Notes: generated by a model from the sequence alone, not told the origin. A stretch of DNA of 64,000 nt from Lewinellaceae bacterium (GCA_020636095.1 JACJYN010000002.1:1488001-1552000); one strand, 5' to 3'. Shown: positions 8,531 through 17,556, numbered from the stretch's first letter. Numbers and translations are program-made.

Positions 8531-8565
8531 ATTAAGCGGCAATTTCCTGTTGCCGCTTAATTTCT
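8531..8565 (+). terminator. Strong 12-bp stem hairpin
   Basis: ATTAAGCGGCAA (8531-8542) pairs perfectly with TTGCCGCTTAAT (8550-8561) around a 7-base loop and is followed by TTCTC. It lies 126 bases after the small CPEC gene and is probably a terminator, though the T-tract is short. Confidence 0.6.
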
Positions 8566-8860
8566 CATAAACCTGATTTTAACTTAGAACTTGTCCGCTA
8601 TGGACAAGATAGCTACTGCTTTCCTTCATCCATCCTTTTTCTACTCCCCCCCTCTCTTTACCGCTACTTTACCGCTTTTTAACCGCTGGCTGGCCAATGG
8701 CTTAGGTGCAGTTTATTGGCAGGATTTACTTTAGCAATAGAAAGTTGGAAAGCTAGCAACCGACAACCAAATGAAATAAAGATTTTCTAACCGGCCTGTC
8801 CTTTTCATTCGAACAGTCTTTTTAGATCGAGAGAAAAGAAGAGGCAAAAAATTAATAGTC

Positions 8861-9346
8861 ATGACAGGTAACTTTGTATTTGAAGAAGGCCTTCTCGGCC
8901 CTGCATTCTCGATGTACAACGGCCACATTTCTGTTGCAGAACAACCAATGGTGGCACCGCTGGATACTGGCCAGGAAAGGGTTATTAAATGTGCTCAACC
9001 CTGTAACTGTCACTTCAGCGTAACGATCGACAATGCTTTCTGGATGATGTTCTGTAATGCACCTGACCTCTGCCATTTTGAGGTACAGATGTTGTTTGAA
9101 GGCATGGGTACTCACGCTGAATTTGATGAACCTGTTGCGCCGATTTATGTTCCATACGTCGCTGCGCCCGCTCCTCATGTTGTCACCCACAACTGGGCCA
9201 TCCCTGCCTATGCTCTCCCGGAAGGTGTTTACCGCGTAGTAGCCACCGTCAAGCTGGTCAGATGGAACGGTGCAGTTGTTCTTCAGAAACTGCCAGCTGT
9301 TGCCTTTGCTGACCTGGGCTTCATGGAAGTCTACGATACTCCGTAA
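8861..9346 (+). CDS. Small beta-sandwich-like cytoplasmic protein, cluster paralogue
   Basis: A 161-residue protein of unknown function with no export signal. The closing part NWAIPAYALPEGVYRVVATVKL...FADLGFMEVYD aligns well with the protein at 1818 and with the C-terminal domain of the YegP-fusion proteins (IPxxxxxLxxGxYR, then a terminal hydrophobic strand). The N-terminal half (FSVTIDNAFWMMF, CHFEVQMLFEGMG) is also strand-rich. Four cysteines lie in the first half (residues about 47-67). A clear terminator follows, so it is probably transcribed alone. Confidence 0.65.
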   Translation: MTGNFVFEEGLLGPAFSMYNGHISVAEQPMVAPLDTGQERVIKCAQPCNCHFSVTIDNAFWMMFCNAPDLCHFEVQMLFEGMGTHAEFDEPVAPIYVPYVAAPAPHVVTHNWAIPAYALPEGVYRVVATVKLVRWNGAVVLQKLPAVAFADLGFMEVYDTP

Positions 9347-9363
9347 CCGTGAATAAAGCTAAT

Positions 9364-9406
9364 CACAGGGAAGTAACCATACTATTGATGCTTCCCTGTG
9401 GTTTTA
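9364..9406 (+). terminator. Rho-independent terminator
   Basis: CACAGGGAAG (9364-9373) pairs perfectly with CTTCCCTGTG (9391-9400) and is followed by GTTTTATT, 17 bases after the stop of the upstream gene. Confidence 0.9.
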
Positions 9407-9482
9407 TTGTGCACATATAAAAGAAAGCGGAACAAATATTTAAATGCTGAAACAGGCTATAATAGACCAAAGGCTATACATC

Positions 9483-9995
9483 ATGAAAACAGAAACGTCA
9501 AACCGGCTGCCAAAACAGAATACCCCCTCACCTATCCCCGATGCCGGGCGGGAAAAAAGCAGCAATCCGCTGAATAAATGGGAGGAAGGAATTAAGCCGC
9601 TACTCCTTTTCCAGGAGGAAAAACAAGTGAAGGGATTTTCTCTAGACCGAAACCGTTCTTATCAAGTTGAATTCGGGGTTCAATCCCTGATGTTTCAGAA
9701 TGACGAAATCGTAAATTACATTGCCACTCTATTGGCGAAACCGCTAGAAAGGGAAGGCGACTCCTTACGGGTTGGAGAACAGGAAAACCAGTTGCCTGAA
9801 GACAATAAAGTTTCGGTACCTATTTGTCTTGAACACCTGCCTGACGGCCTATACCGCCTGCTAGTCCAGGTATCCTTATCTGATACTAGTGAAAAACGGG
9901 AGTTTTTTATGGGTAGTCAGGTAGTCCAGATATGCAACTTACAAGATATGATAGAATTGAGAAAAATTAAAAAATCTCCCTGTGGATGTGATTAA
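9483..9995 (+). CDS. Stand-alone beta-sandwich-like protein, closest to the YegP-fusion C-terminus
   Basis: A 170-residue cytoplasmic protein. After a polar, probably disordered N-terminus (residues 1-40), residues 55-155 align along their length with the C-terminal domain of the proteins at 207 and 10062: YQVEFGV matches SKIELIP, ATLLAKPLE matches AKVLAKSLE, VSVPICLEHLPDGLYRLLV matches the LxVPxxxxxLxxGLY segment, and FFMGSQVVQI matches YFGSQLIML. It is therefore the same domain without YegP repeats. The in-frame ATG at 9444 is less likely because its extension resembles nothing in the relatives. A YegP-fusion gene follows 66 bases downstream, possibly in one transcript. Confidence 0.65.
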   Translation: MKTETSNRLPKQNTPSPIPDAGREKSSNPLNKWEEGIKPLLLFQEEKQVKGFSLDRNRSYQVEFGVQSLMFQNDEIVNYIATLLAKPLEREGDSLRVGEQENQLPEDNKVSVPICLEHLPDGLYRLLVQVSLSDTSEKREFFMGSQVVQICNLQDMIELRKIKKSPCGCD

Positions 9996-10061
9996 AAAAT
10001 GTCCCTTAACTCTGTTAGGGATTGGAGACATTATTAATGCTTTAGCACAAAAACAAAGGTT

Positions 10062-11078
10062 ATGAAAACATCAAAATACGGTTTCACCACCTTCTTCAAA
10101 GAAGATGGCCAATACTACTTCCAGTTCAATGACAAAGCCGGCCTTCCTATCTTCTACAGCCATGGCTACCAATCAGATAGAAGCCGTGATAATGGTATTC
10201 AGGTAGCCATCCGCAATGCGGGAGAGGAAGAGCGGTACGAACGGAAGCAAAGCAAAAAGGGCCAGCAATTCTTTATTCTCAAATCCGGCAACAACCAGGA
10301 GATCGGCCGTAGCATTACTTTTAGCAGTATAGCGGAAATGGAGGAGAAGCTGGATGTAATGAAAGGCATAAGGGAAGACGTCCCCATTTTCGATATGGCT
10401 GAACCGGCCTCCGAAAAAGAAGCGGAAAAGGCTAAAGGTATCGTGATGCAGGCCGAGAAAACGCCGGCCAAAGAGTGGCCTATCGAAGATGCGCCCCGGT
10501 ATAAATTCTCCATTATTTACTACCCGGACACCGACCTTTGGAAAATCAAGCACGACCAGTCGGAAAGCACCAAACAGTTCAAAACCTGCGACGGGAACCT
10601 GATCGAGGCCTTCCTCAAAGCCCACCTGCCGGCAGAAAAGGCAAGAACGGCGCCTACAACCGATCCGATGATGACACAGCCCAAAGTTCTTACCCAGGAA
10701 GGCATCCCCCGAAAGCAAAGTAAAACGGCCGGGGAGGAAATTGAGCTGAAGCTCCGGAACTTCCGGGGAGAAGAGAACGAACATTTTGTCAAAGCCGGCC
10801 AACTTAGCCAGTTAGAAATCCGTCCTAAAAAGAGAACAATCATTTCCAACGAGGCCTTTGAAGCTAAGGTCACCGCCAAGTCTTTAGGGGACACAGAAAC
10901 GGTAGTAATTACTGAAGTAAAAGGCCAAACCCCGGCCTACGGCCGCTTCCTGATCCCCATCTACGAGGCCAACAAGCTGAAGGCCGGTATGTACCGCTTC
11001 ACAGTCAACATCCACCAGGGCAAAGAAGGAGAAGAAGCGCACGATTATTCGGGGAGTAGTTTGGTTATGTTGAACTGA
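10062..11078 (+). CDS. YegP/DUF1508-repeat protein with C-terminal beta-sandwich-like domain, paralogue of 207-1307
   Basis: A 338-residue cytoplasmic protein. Residues 5-107 carry two YegP-like repeats (FKEDGQYYFQFNDKAG, GYQS...NGIQVAIRNAG, FFILKSGNNQEIG); residues about 146-185 a third (RYKFSIIYYPDTDLWKI); residues 224-338 the shared beta-rich domain (AKVTAKSLG, LIPIYEANKLKAGMYRFTV, SGSSLVMLN). Order and spacing match the gene at 207-1307, which lies on the opposite strand at the other end of the island. The 3' end overlaps the convergent methyltransferase gene by 14 bp. Confidence 0.78.
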   Translation: MKTSKYGFTTFFKEDGQYYFQFNDKAGLPIFYSHGYQSDRSRDNGIQVAIRNAGEEERYERKQSKKGQQFFILKSGNNQEIGRSITFSSIAEMEEKLDVMKGIREDVPIFDMAEPASEKEAEKAKGIVMQAEKTPAKEWPIEDAPRYKFSIIYYPDTDLWKIKHDQSESTKQFKTCDGNLIEAFLKAHLPAEKARTAPTTDPMMTQPKVLTQEGIPRKQSKTAGEEIELKLRNFRGEENEHFVKAGQLSQLEIRPKKRTIISNEAFEAKVTAKSLGDTETVVITEVKGQTPAYGRFLIPIYEANKLKAGMYRFTVNIHQGKEGEEAHDYSGSSLVMLN

Positions 11079-11916
11079 GAGTATGTTTCAACACCAAAAC
11101 ATCCTGAAAGTCCTTACACGCCGCCTTCTCCCGCCCCGCCCAGTAGCCGTAGTGCGCCTGCTCAACTTTCAGGCCCGCCGCCTCGATCATATTTTGCCTC
11201 AGGTAGCTTTCCTGATAGGCCACATTGGCCGCCTGCACCTGCTCGTCCATCAGCCGGTAGTGGCCGTGATCGTGCGGGAAATTGAAATGCGGATTGTTCC
11301 GGGAAAGGGCGGCCGACTCTTCATTCCACAGAAAAAAGGTAGCAAAGCAGCAGCCCCCCGGCCGCAGCACCCGGCCGATCTCCCGCAGGTAGTTGGCCAC
11401 CTCATCGGGCAGCATGTGGGTGAAAACGGAGGTAAGCACCACAAAATCAAAATCCTCATCCGCATAGGGGAAGCGAAAGTCCGCCGCGCTGCCTCCGCCC
11501 GAGCGGTAGAGGTCATTATCCAGATCGACATACGTAAACCGGAAGTTGGGAAAGCGGCGGCTGATCGCCTTTTTGCACCAGCGCACCCCCACCTCCACCA
11601 CGTCGAAGCCCTCGTAACTGCCCTGCTCGCTCAGATACTCCGTAAGGGGCGCCGCAATGCGGCCGATGCCGCTGCCTACATCCAGTATGCGGTGGTGCGG
11701 CTGCAGGCCCGCCAGTTCCACAAAATACTGCCGCATTTTCTCCCCTTGTGCGCGAAAATCACCAGAGCCGGTATAAATCAGGCCCCGGGGCGGGGTCATG
11801 GCATTGCGCCGCCCTCTGAGGCCCTCGTAGAGGTCAACCGGCAGGTAGTATAGGCGCCGCGCCAGGAAGCGCCAGGCGGGGGGGAGGGCGTAGTAGAGTT
11901 TGCGAAGGGTGGGCAT
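11065..11916 (-). CDS. Class I SAM-dependent methyltransferase
   Basis: A 283-residue protein. The SAM-binding glycine loop ILDVGSGIGRIAAPL is at about residue 97, followed by the acidic residue after strand 2 (FDVVEVG) and the motif FDFVVLTSVFTHMLPDEV near residue 160, as in Methyltransf_11/25 families. A basic, aromatic N-terminus of about 40 residues (AWRFLARRLYYLPVDLYEGL) could associate with the membrane. The substrate cannot be told from sequence. The gene is convergent with the YegP-fusion gene and is followed upstream by a repeat-rich spacer. Confidence 0.85.
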   Translation of the reverse strand: MPTLRKLYYALPPAWRFLARRLYYLPVDLYEGLRGRRNAMTPPRGLIYTGSGDFRAQGEKMRQYFVELAGLQPHHRILDVGSGIGRIAAPLTEYLSEQGSYEGFDVVEVGVRWCKKAISRRFPNFRFTYVDLDNDLYRSGGGSAADFRFPYADEDFDFVVLTSVFTHMLPDEVANYLREIGRVLRPGGCCFATFFLWNEESAALSRNNPHFNFPHDHGHYRLMDEQVQAANVAYQESYLRQNMIEAAGLKVEQAHYGYWAGREKAACKDFQDVLVLKHTLSST

Positions 11917-11967
11917 GGGGAGATTTATATTGTTATAGGGTTATAGAGTTATAGGGTTTTGGGGCGG

Positions 11968-12138
11968 GATAGTTCAACCTTCTGTGTCTTCTAAGGCTAC
12001 CATTCCAGGGTTGGACGAGTTCGCGGTTCGGTATTCGCTGTTCGCAACCGCGGCAGGCTGCCTGGGCTTACCTGCTTCTAACCGTGTTCAACCTTAGACG
12101 GATAGCCTCTTCTAACAAACACCCCTTGATTTTCAGTG
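11968..12138. repeat. Host repeat interrupted by the 113-bp element
   Basis: The left flank GGGATAGTTCAACCTTCTGT and the right flank CCCCTTGATTTTCAG are also found, uninterrupted, at 47385-47450. Here they are split by the 113-bp element. Upstream, 11932-11958 is an array of about 8-bp GTTATAGG/AGTTATAG units. Downstream, 12143-12163 is three 7-bp units (GCGAACA, GCGAATT, CCGAACA). Together they fill the 283-bp space between the methyltransferase and GH3 genes, and no gene is present. Confidence 0.75.
11995..12107. mobile_element. 113-bp MITE-like element, copy B, with perfect 8-bp target duplication
   Basis: The element begins GGCTACC and ends GATAGCC and is flanked on both sides by TCTTCTAA (11987-11994 and 12108-12115). 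Compared with the unoccupied version of the same host repeat at 47.4 kb, the extra DNA is the element plus one copy of the 8-mer. Its interior at 12020-12047 is four 7-bp units, each starting TTCG. An 8-bp duplication and GG-starting ends fit elements moved by ISL3- or IS1595-type transposases, but the window holds no such gene. Confidence 0.9.
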
Positions 12139-12199
12139 ATTTGCGAACAGCGAATTCCGAACACTCCTTATGGGGCTGCGCCCAAAAACGCGGCAGCCC

Positions 12200-15181
12200 C
12201 TACCACCCCCTCGCCCCATCCAGGCCCACCTCGTACTCCGGAAAGTTCTCCATCGCCTCGTATACCGTATTCAGGATACGGCGCCGGGTTTTCATCTTAT
12301 TTAGTTTGTAATTATTCATCGAAGGGTAAGTGCGGTTGGAAAGAAAGACATAGACCATATTTTTTTCCGGATCGGCCCAGGCACAGGTGCCGGTAAAGCC
12401 GGTATGCCCGAAGGCGCCCTCTGATGCCTCCGCCGGCAGGTTGATCCAGCGGCTGGGGTCCAGTTGCCGCATATCGAAGCCGATACCGCGGCGGGTGTCG
12501 TCCGGGTGGCGGGTAGTGAAGGTGGCGATTGTTTCCGGCCGCAGGAATTGCTGGCCGCCGTAGGCCCCCTTGTTGAGGAGCATCTGCATGACCACCGCCA
12601 CATCATGGGCGTTGGCAAACAGGCCGGCATGGCCGCTGACGCCGCCCAGCATGGCCGCGCCCATATCGTGAACATAGGCCTGGACGGTCTGCAGGCGAAA
12701 GTAGTTGTCTTTTTCGGTAGGCACGACCTTATCTTTAGGAAAGTGTTTCCAGGGATTGTAGCCTATCCGGCTCAGGCCCAGTGGCCGGTAGAAGTGGGTA
12801 TCCACATACGCATCCAGAGGTTGGCCGCTGAGGCGTTCTACAATCCGGGCGATCATATAGAAACCCAGGTCGCTGTATTTGTAGGTGGGGTTCGCCTCTA
12901 CCGGAGATTGAATGATCTGCTCCCAGATACTGTCGGCAAAATCCTGGCGGAGAAACAGGTTACTGGCCACTGCTATCGAGAAAGCGGCATCGGGCGTAGC
13001 GTGGTAAAATTCCTGCCGTTGGTAGACGCGGCGCCGCCGGGTGGCGCCCATCGTCTGCTTGTAGAACGGAATCCAGTCGGTGAGCCCGGCCCGGTGGGCC
13101 ATGATATCCCGCAGCACCAGGCCGGCCTTATTGGTGCCCTCCAGTTCGGGCAGGTACTGGACGATGGGGATGTCCAGGCTAAGGCGCCCTTCCTCGTAGA
13201 GTTTCATCACTGCCAAGGTGGCGGAAGTGATCTTGGTCAGGGAGGCCAGGTCGTAGAGGTCATCCAGCTCCACCGGATATCGCGCTCCGTAGGTGTGGTA
13301 GCCAAAGGCCTTTTCAAAAACGATGTTGCCATCTTTTGCGACCAATACTGCGCAGCCTGGCGTGGCCTTGGCTTCAATGGCGTTCTGGGCCATGGTTTCA
13401 ATTTGGGCGAGGGCGCCACTATCCAGGCCCATCGTTTCGGGAGGGGCATAACCAAAGCGTTGCAGCTTGCGGGTAAGCACGCCCATACCGTAGGCGCTGC
13501 GCGGGGAGGCCGTCACCGGCAGGCGCCCCTTGAGGGCGAGGGCGCCAAAGAGTGCCTGTGCCGCCAGGTCCTGGGTGGCGGGGTCTTCATCGTAGGCTTC
13601 CAGCAACCAGCCGATATCATCAAAATACCGGAGGCTGTAGGGATTGCCAAAGACGGCCAGGACCACCCGGGTTTGGCGGCTGAGGGCCTGGAGAAAGCTA
13701 CGGGTGCTCTGGGTGACGCCAAAGTTATTACTGGCCCGGCTGCTCATATCGTGCAAGCCCACTACCACTGCATCGTAGCCTGCCAGTTGCTGCAACAACT
13801 CCTGGCTCTTCGCGGAAGATATCTCTTTGCCTACCTGCAGGGCCGGCATGCGCTGATAGGACAGTAACCGCTGCTGAAATGGATTGGAGGAACTGCCGCC
13901 AATGCTGAGGCTGGCCAGCTTCAGGGTATCCAGCTGCTGGAAAGGGATCAACCCTTCCGGGTTGCGCACCATCGTCAGGGCCTCTGCGATGAGGCCGCGC
14001 TTCAGCTGAACGGCCTGCCCGGAATTGAGCACCTGCCGGATATTGTCTGACTTTAAGGGTTCAAATTGGGTGATGCCCAGGCGGTACTTATTCGCCAGTA
14101 TTTTCTTTACACTTCGCTCGATCCGTTCCCAACTCAGTTTCCCTTCCCGGACGTACTTTTTGATCTCGGCAAAAGCGGCGCCCAGGTCTTCCGGCAGCAA
14201 GAGCATATCATTACCGGCCAGCAGGGCCTCCGCCTCCACTTCACCGCTATCGAAATGCTTGGTCACCCCTTTCATATCCAGGGCATCGGTAACGATGAGC
14301 CCCTCAAAACCCAGGCCCTCCCGAAGAAGCTTGGTGACCGTATTGTAAGACAGCGTAGTGGGCCGGTTTTCCCGCGCATCCAGGGCCGGCACATTTAGGT
14401 GGGCGACCATCATACTTCCTATGCCATATTCCGCCAGTACCCGAAACGGATACAACTCGAGGCTGTCCAGGCGATTGAAATCGTGGTTGATCACCGGGAG
14501 GTCGTAATGGGAATCCACATCTGTATCGCCATGGCCGGGGAAGTGTTTGGCGCAGGCCAGCACTCCGTGATCCTGAAGCCCTTTGGCATACCTATAACTC
14601 TTAACTGCCACATTCATGGGGTCTTCTCCGAAAGAACGCGTATTGATGACCGGGTTGGCGGGGTTGTTGTTGACATCGGCTACGGGAGCAAAATTGAAAT
14701 GCACACCGACCGCTCTCAACTCGCGAGCGATCTCCTTCCCCATATTGTAGATCAGCCGGTTGTCCTGAATGGCGCCCAACATGAGTTGCTGAGGGAAACT
14801 AATCGTGCTTTCCTTCATACGCATGCCCAACCCCCATTCGGCATCGATGGCGATCAATAAAGGGACCGGCCCGGCCAGGGCCTGGTATTCGTTGATCAGT
14901 TCTATCTGCTTTTCCGGTGTGCCCTGAAAAAAGCACAAACCTCCTACCCGATACTCGCTGATCAGGCGTTTTATCTTGTCGATATGATCCTGCCCCAGGT
15001 TGGAATGAGCGCGCAGCATGAAGAGCTGCCCCAGCCGTTCGTCCTCACTCATAGCATTGTAAACCGAATCCACCCATTGCTGTTCATCCAATGCTACCTT
15101 CCGCTCCCGGGGAACGTAAAAGGCCGAGGTAATAGCCAAAACGGACAGTAAGATGGGTAGGATGAGTCGTCTTTTTTTCAT
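12200..15181 (-). CDS. GH3 beta-N-acetylhexosaminidase fused to a serine beta-lactamase-like domain
   Basis: A 993-residue exported protein with an N-terminal signal/anchor (LILPILLSVLAITSAFYV). Residues about 40-380 are a family 3 glycosidase of the NagZ type, with the KHFPGHGDTDVDSH loop that supplies the general acid and the nucleophile Asp in VTDALDMKGV. A GH3 C-terminal-like region follows. Residues about 600-980 are a class C beta-lactamase/penicillin-binding-like domain with SLTK (SxxK), YSD in place of YxN, and HTG. Such fusions are common in Bacteroidota and fit cell-wall muropeptide turnover in the periplasm. The second domain is more likely a peptidase or esterase than a resistance enzyme. 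Confidence 0.92.
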   Translation of the reverse strand: MKKRRLILPILLSVLAITSAFYVPRERKVALDEQQWVDSVYNAMSEDERLGQLFMLRAHSNLGQDHIDKIKRLISEYRVGGLCFFQGTPEKQIELINEYQALAGPVPLLIAIDAEWGLGMRMKESTISFPQQLMLGAIQDNRLIYNMGKEIARELRAVGVHFNFAPVADVNNNPANPVINTRSFGEDPMNVAVKSYRYAKGLQDHGVLACAKHFPGHGDTDVDSHYDLPVINHDFNRLDSLELYPFRVLAEYGIGSMMVAHLNVPALDARENRPTTLSYNTVTKLLREGLGFEGLIVTDALDMKGVTKHFDSGEVEAEALLAGNDMLLLPEDLGAAFAEIKKYVREGKLSWERIERSVKKILANKYRLGITQFEPLKSDNIRQVLNSGQAVQLKRGLIAEALTMVRNPEGLIPFQQLDTLKLASLSIGGSSSNPFQQRLLSYQRMPALQVGKEISSAKSQELLQQLAGYDAVVVGLHDMSSRASNNFGVTQSTRSFLQALSRQTRVVLAVFGNPYSLRYFDDIGWLLEAYDEDPATQDLAAQALFGALALKGRLPVTASPRSAYGMGVLTRKLQRFGYAPPETMGLDSGALAQIETMAQNAIEAKATPGCAVLVAKDGNIVFEKAFGYHTYGARYPVELDDLYDLASLTKITSATLAVMKLYEEGRLSLDIPIVQYLPELEGTNKAGLVLRDIMAHRAGLTDWIPFYKQTMGATRRRRVYQRQEFYHATPDAAFSIAVASNLFLRQDFADSIWEQIIQSPVEANPTYKYSDLGFYMIARIVERLSGQPLDAYVDTHFYRPLGLSRIGYNPWKHFPKDKVVPTEKDNYFRLQTVQAYVHDMGAAMLGGVSGHAGLFANAHDVAVVMQMLLNKGAYGGQQFLRPETIATFTTRHPDDTRRGIGFDMRQLDPSRWINLPAEASEGAFGHTGFTGTCAWADPEKNMVYVFLSNRTYPSMNNYKLNKMKTRRRILNTVYEAMENFPEYEVGLDGARGW

Positions 15182-15258
15182 AGTTTAATGGTTTCATAGT
15201 TTGGCTGATTAGCCCTCCCACATGCACACTGATACACTATACACTCTCGGAGGAGAAC

Positions 15259-17298
15259 CTACTCCCCTTCCTTCGGAGGGGGCTGAGGGGAGGTTTTCAC
15301 CCTCAGGCTGGGGTCCATCTCAAAGGCCTTTTGGCGGTACTGTTCGCCCAGGCTGTTATTGCCCAGGTTGTAATGGGCGGTTCCCAGGTCGTACCATCCC
15401 CGGGCGTTGTTCGGGTCCGCCTGGGTGGCCAGGGTGAAGTATTCGACGGCTTCCACTCTGTCTCCCCGGATGCCGTGAGCAACACCCAGCAGGCGCAGCA
15501 CTTCGTATTCATTGGGCATCAATTCCTTAGCCTGGTCCAAATACAGGATGGCTTTATTCAGGTCGCCTTGTTGTTCGCCAAAAAACTGGCCGGCGTCTTT
15601 ATAGGTGATGCCCAGGTTGCGTTGAGCATCTGCGTAGTTGGGGTCGAGGGCCAGGGCCTTTTTATAGGCCTCGATTGATTTATCATATTCCTGGAGGTAA
15701 TTGTAAGCATTTCCCAGTAAAAGGTACGCATTTTTATAATTAGGGTGGATGCGCAGGGCTTGCTGTAAGTGTTCTACCGCCTGGCTGGCCATATTCCTCT
15801 TCTGATTGGGGTCCTGGACGGCCAGCGATTGCGTAAGCAGTTCGCCGCCACAGGCATTGCGTAGCTTGGCGCTGTTGGGCGAGTATTCGATGTCGGTTGT
15901 AAATAAGGTATAGTTGTCCTTCCACACCGGGTTGCGCAGCACCGTGCGGACGGAATAGGCCAGCGCCACAATGGCCAGTACCGCCAATACCGAAGTAAAT
16001 TGGCTGAAGGCGGGCGACTTACCCCTGGGGGTTCGGGCGGCGGCCCAGCGGTAGCCCAGAATGGCCAGCAACAGGCAGAAGCCCACGGAAGGCATAAACA
16101 TCAGGCGCTCCGCCATGTGGGTGCCCACAGGGAAGAGCAGGTTGGAAACGATGGAAAGCGTGGCCAGATAGTAAAGAATGGCAAAACTTACCGGGTCTTT
16201 TTTCGGCAGTTGGCGCAGAGCGTACCCCAGCATGCCCAGATAAGCCAGCAGGCTGAGCCAGGCGCCCCAGTCGCTAAAATTCATCACTCCGATCTGGCGG
16301 GGATAGTAATCATGGGTAAGGACATAGGGGAAAACCAACAGCTGGATGTATTTGCCCAGGGTGTAAAATACAGTGGCCAGGCGTTCCTGCATGGTAAAAG
16401 GCAGGTACTGGTTTCCTTCCAGCTTGACAAAGGGGTTGTTCATCATCTCCATCGTCGGCTCGCTGAGGCCGAAGCCCAACACCGAAAAGCGGATGGCCAG
16501 AAAAACAGCCGCAGCGATCACAAAGGGCGCCGACTGCCTTACAATAACCCCCGGACTGGCCTTGGTAAAGAAATAATAGGCCAACGGCGCCACCGCCAGG
16601 AAAGTGATGGCATTTTCTTTGGACATCAGCCCCAGGAAAAATACCAGCCCGGCAATCACATTCAACCCCGGTTTATTTTCCCGATAGGCCCGAAGCGAAT
16701 AGAACAAAGCGGCCAGGCTGCCCAACAAAGCTACGATCTCATCCCGCCCTTTGATATTGGCCACTACCTCCGTATGAATGGGATGGACGGCAAACAAAAC
16801 AGCGGCGGCCAGCGCAATGAAAAAAGCCCGCGCCTGCCCGTTGGAGGGGCTGAAGAGCTTCAGGAGCAACAAGTAAAGCATTACTGTTGTCAGGCCATAG
16901 AGTAAGCCATTGACCAGATGCCCGATAAACGGCGTTTTTCCAAAGAGCTGCACTTCCAGGGCAAAGAGCACCAGCGTCAAGGGCCGATATCGGCCGCCGG
17001 CCACCAGGCTGGCCTTACCCTCTTCTTTAAAAAAACCAAAAAAGGTGTCCTTGGTTAATATGCCGGGAATGCCCGACACCCCATCCTCCACGAACATATT
17101 ATTGTAGATGACGATGGCGTCGTCCAGGGCGTAGTCGTGAGAAAGGGTATTGGCATAGAGCAGAAAGCTGAGCGCAAAGAGCCCCCAGGCCACCCACTTT
17201 TTATTGCTAAACCAGGCGGGAAAGCCCTTGGGAGAGCTGGCTGCCGCGGGTTTGGGAGTTACCGCCTTTTTATTTATCTTTTTATTTTGTTTTGCCAT
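15259..17298 (-). CDS. Polytopic membrane protein with C-terminal TPRs, TMTC/O-glycosyltransferase-like
   Basis: A 679-residue protein. A basic N-terminus precedes roughly a dozen membrane segments (residues about 35-490). An extramembrane loop holding HDYALDDAIVIYNN, with its paired acidic residues, resembles the catalytic loop of GT-C/TMTC-type glycosyltransferases. Residues 510-670 are four to five TPR motifs (AYLLLGNAYNYLQEYDKSIE, DAQRNLGITYKDAG, RGWYDLGTAHYNLGNN). The function is probably transfer of a lipid-linked sugar to exported proteins; the acceptor is unknown. I chose the ATG at 17298, which places the lysine-rich N-terminus first; an upstream in-frame ATG at 17346 lies inside a palindromic repeat. 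Confidence 0.78.
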   Translation of the reverse strand: MAKQNKKINKKAVTPKPAAASSPKGFPAWFSNKKWVAWGLFALSFLLYANTLSHDYALDDAIVIYNNMFVEDGVSGIPGILTKDTFFGFFKEEGKASLVAGGRYRPLTLVLFALEVQLFGKTPFIGHLVNGLLYGLTTVMLYLLLLKLFSPSNGQARAFFIALAAAVLFAVHPIHTEVVANIKGRDEIVALLGSLAALFYSLRAYRENKPGLNVIAGLVFFLGLMSKENAITFLAVAPLAYYFFTKASPGVIVRQSAPFVIAAAVFLAIRFSVLGFGLSEPTMEMMNNPFVKLEGNQYLPFTMQERLATVFYTLGKYIQLLVFPYVLTHDYYPRQIGVMNFSDWGAWLSLLAYLGMLGYALRQLPKKDPVSFAILYYLATLSIVSNLLFPVGTHMAERLMFMPSVGFCLLLAILGYRWAAARTPRGKSPAFSQFTSVLAVLAIVALAYSVRTVLRNPVWKDNYTLFTTDIEYSPNSAKLRNACGGELLTQSLAVQDPNQKRNMASQAVEHLQQALRIHPNYKNAYLLLGNAYNYLQEYDKSIEAYKKALALDPNYADAQRNLGITYKDAGQFFGEQQGDLNKAILYLDQAKELMPNEYEVLRLLGVAHGIRGDRVEAVEYFTLATQADPNNARGWYDLGTAHYNLGNNSLGEQYRQKAFEMDPSLRVKTSPQPPPKEGE

Positions 17299-17329
17299 GT
17301 ATCGATTGGTCCATAGTGCACTGTAGTGA

Positions 17330-17456
17330 TTAAAAAACAACTTCACAGTTTGAGATTTGCCGTTGTAACTCGTTATTCAGCCCTGGCTTACGGACGTTCT
17401 GTCGGACCAGGCTTCTTTTCTTCGCAACAACGACGAATCGTGAAGTTATTTTTTAA
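17330..17456. repeat. 127-bp imperfect palindrome
   Basis: TTAAAAAACAACTTCAC (17330-17346) pairs with GTGAAGTTATTTTTTAA (17440-17456) with one mismatch. Further in, GATTTGCCGTTGT pairs with ACAACGACGAATC, and CCTGG with CCAGG around the centre. It stands between the divergent TPR membrane-protein and thioesterase genes, where it could affect both promoters. Confidence 0.75.
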
Positions 17457-17556
17457 GAATCCCTTATCGAACCAAAATATTGATTTTTTCAGGACTTCCG
17501 GTAATGCCTTACAGGAAAATTCTTGTTAAGGAATGATAAAGCAATAACTTTCCGCC

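Larger units (their letters stand above)
8406..8860. other. Structured spacer with direct repeats and hairpins
   Basis: There is no gene. It carries two direct copies of TTAAAGTCAAGAG (near 8426 and 8442), the double palindrome at 8454-8512, the hairpin at 8531-8561, and a small inverted repeat CTTGTCC-N5-GGACAAG near 8589. The remainder up to the ATG at 8861 is AT-rich and should contain the promoter of the next gene. Confidence 0.5.

Noticed and set aside
12464..13867. 467-residue open frame on the plus strand inside the GH3-beta-lactamase gene
   Set aside because: It is antisense to a protein with clear catalytic motifs, and its translation has no recognisable domain and a composition expected from reversed coding sequence.
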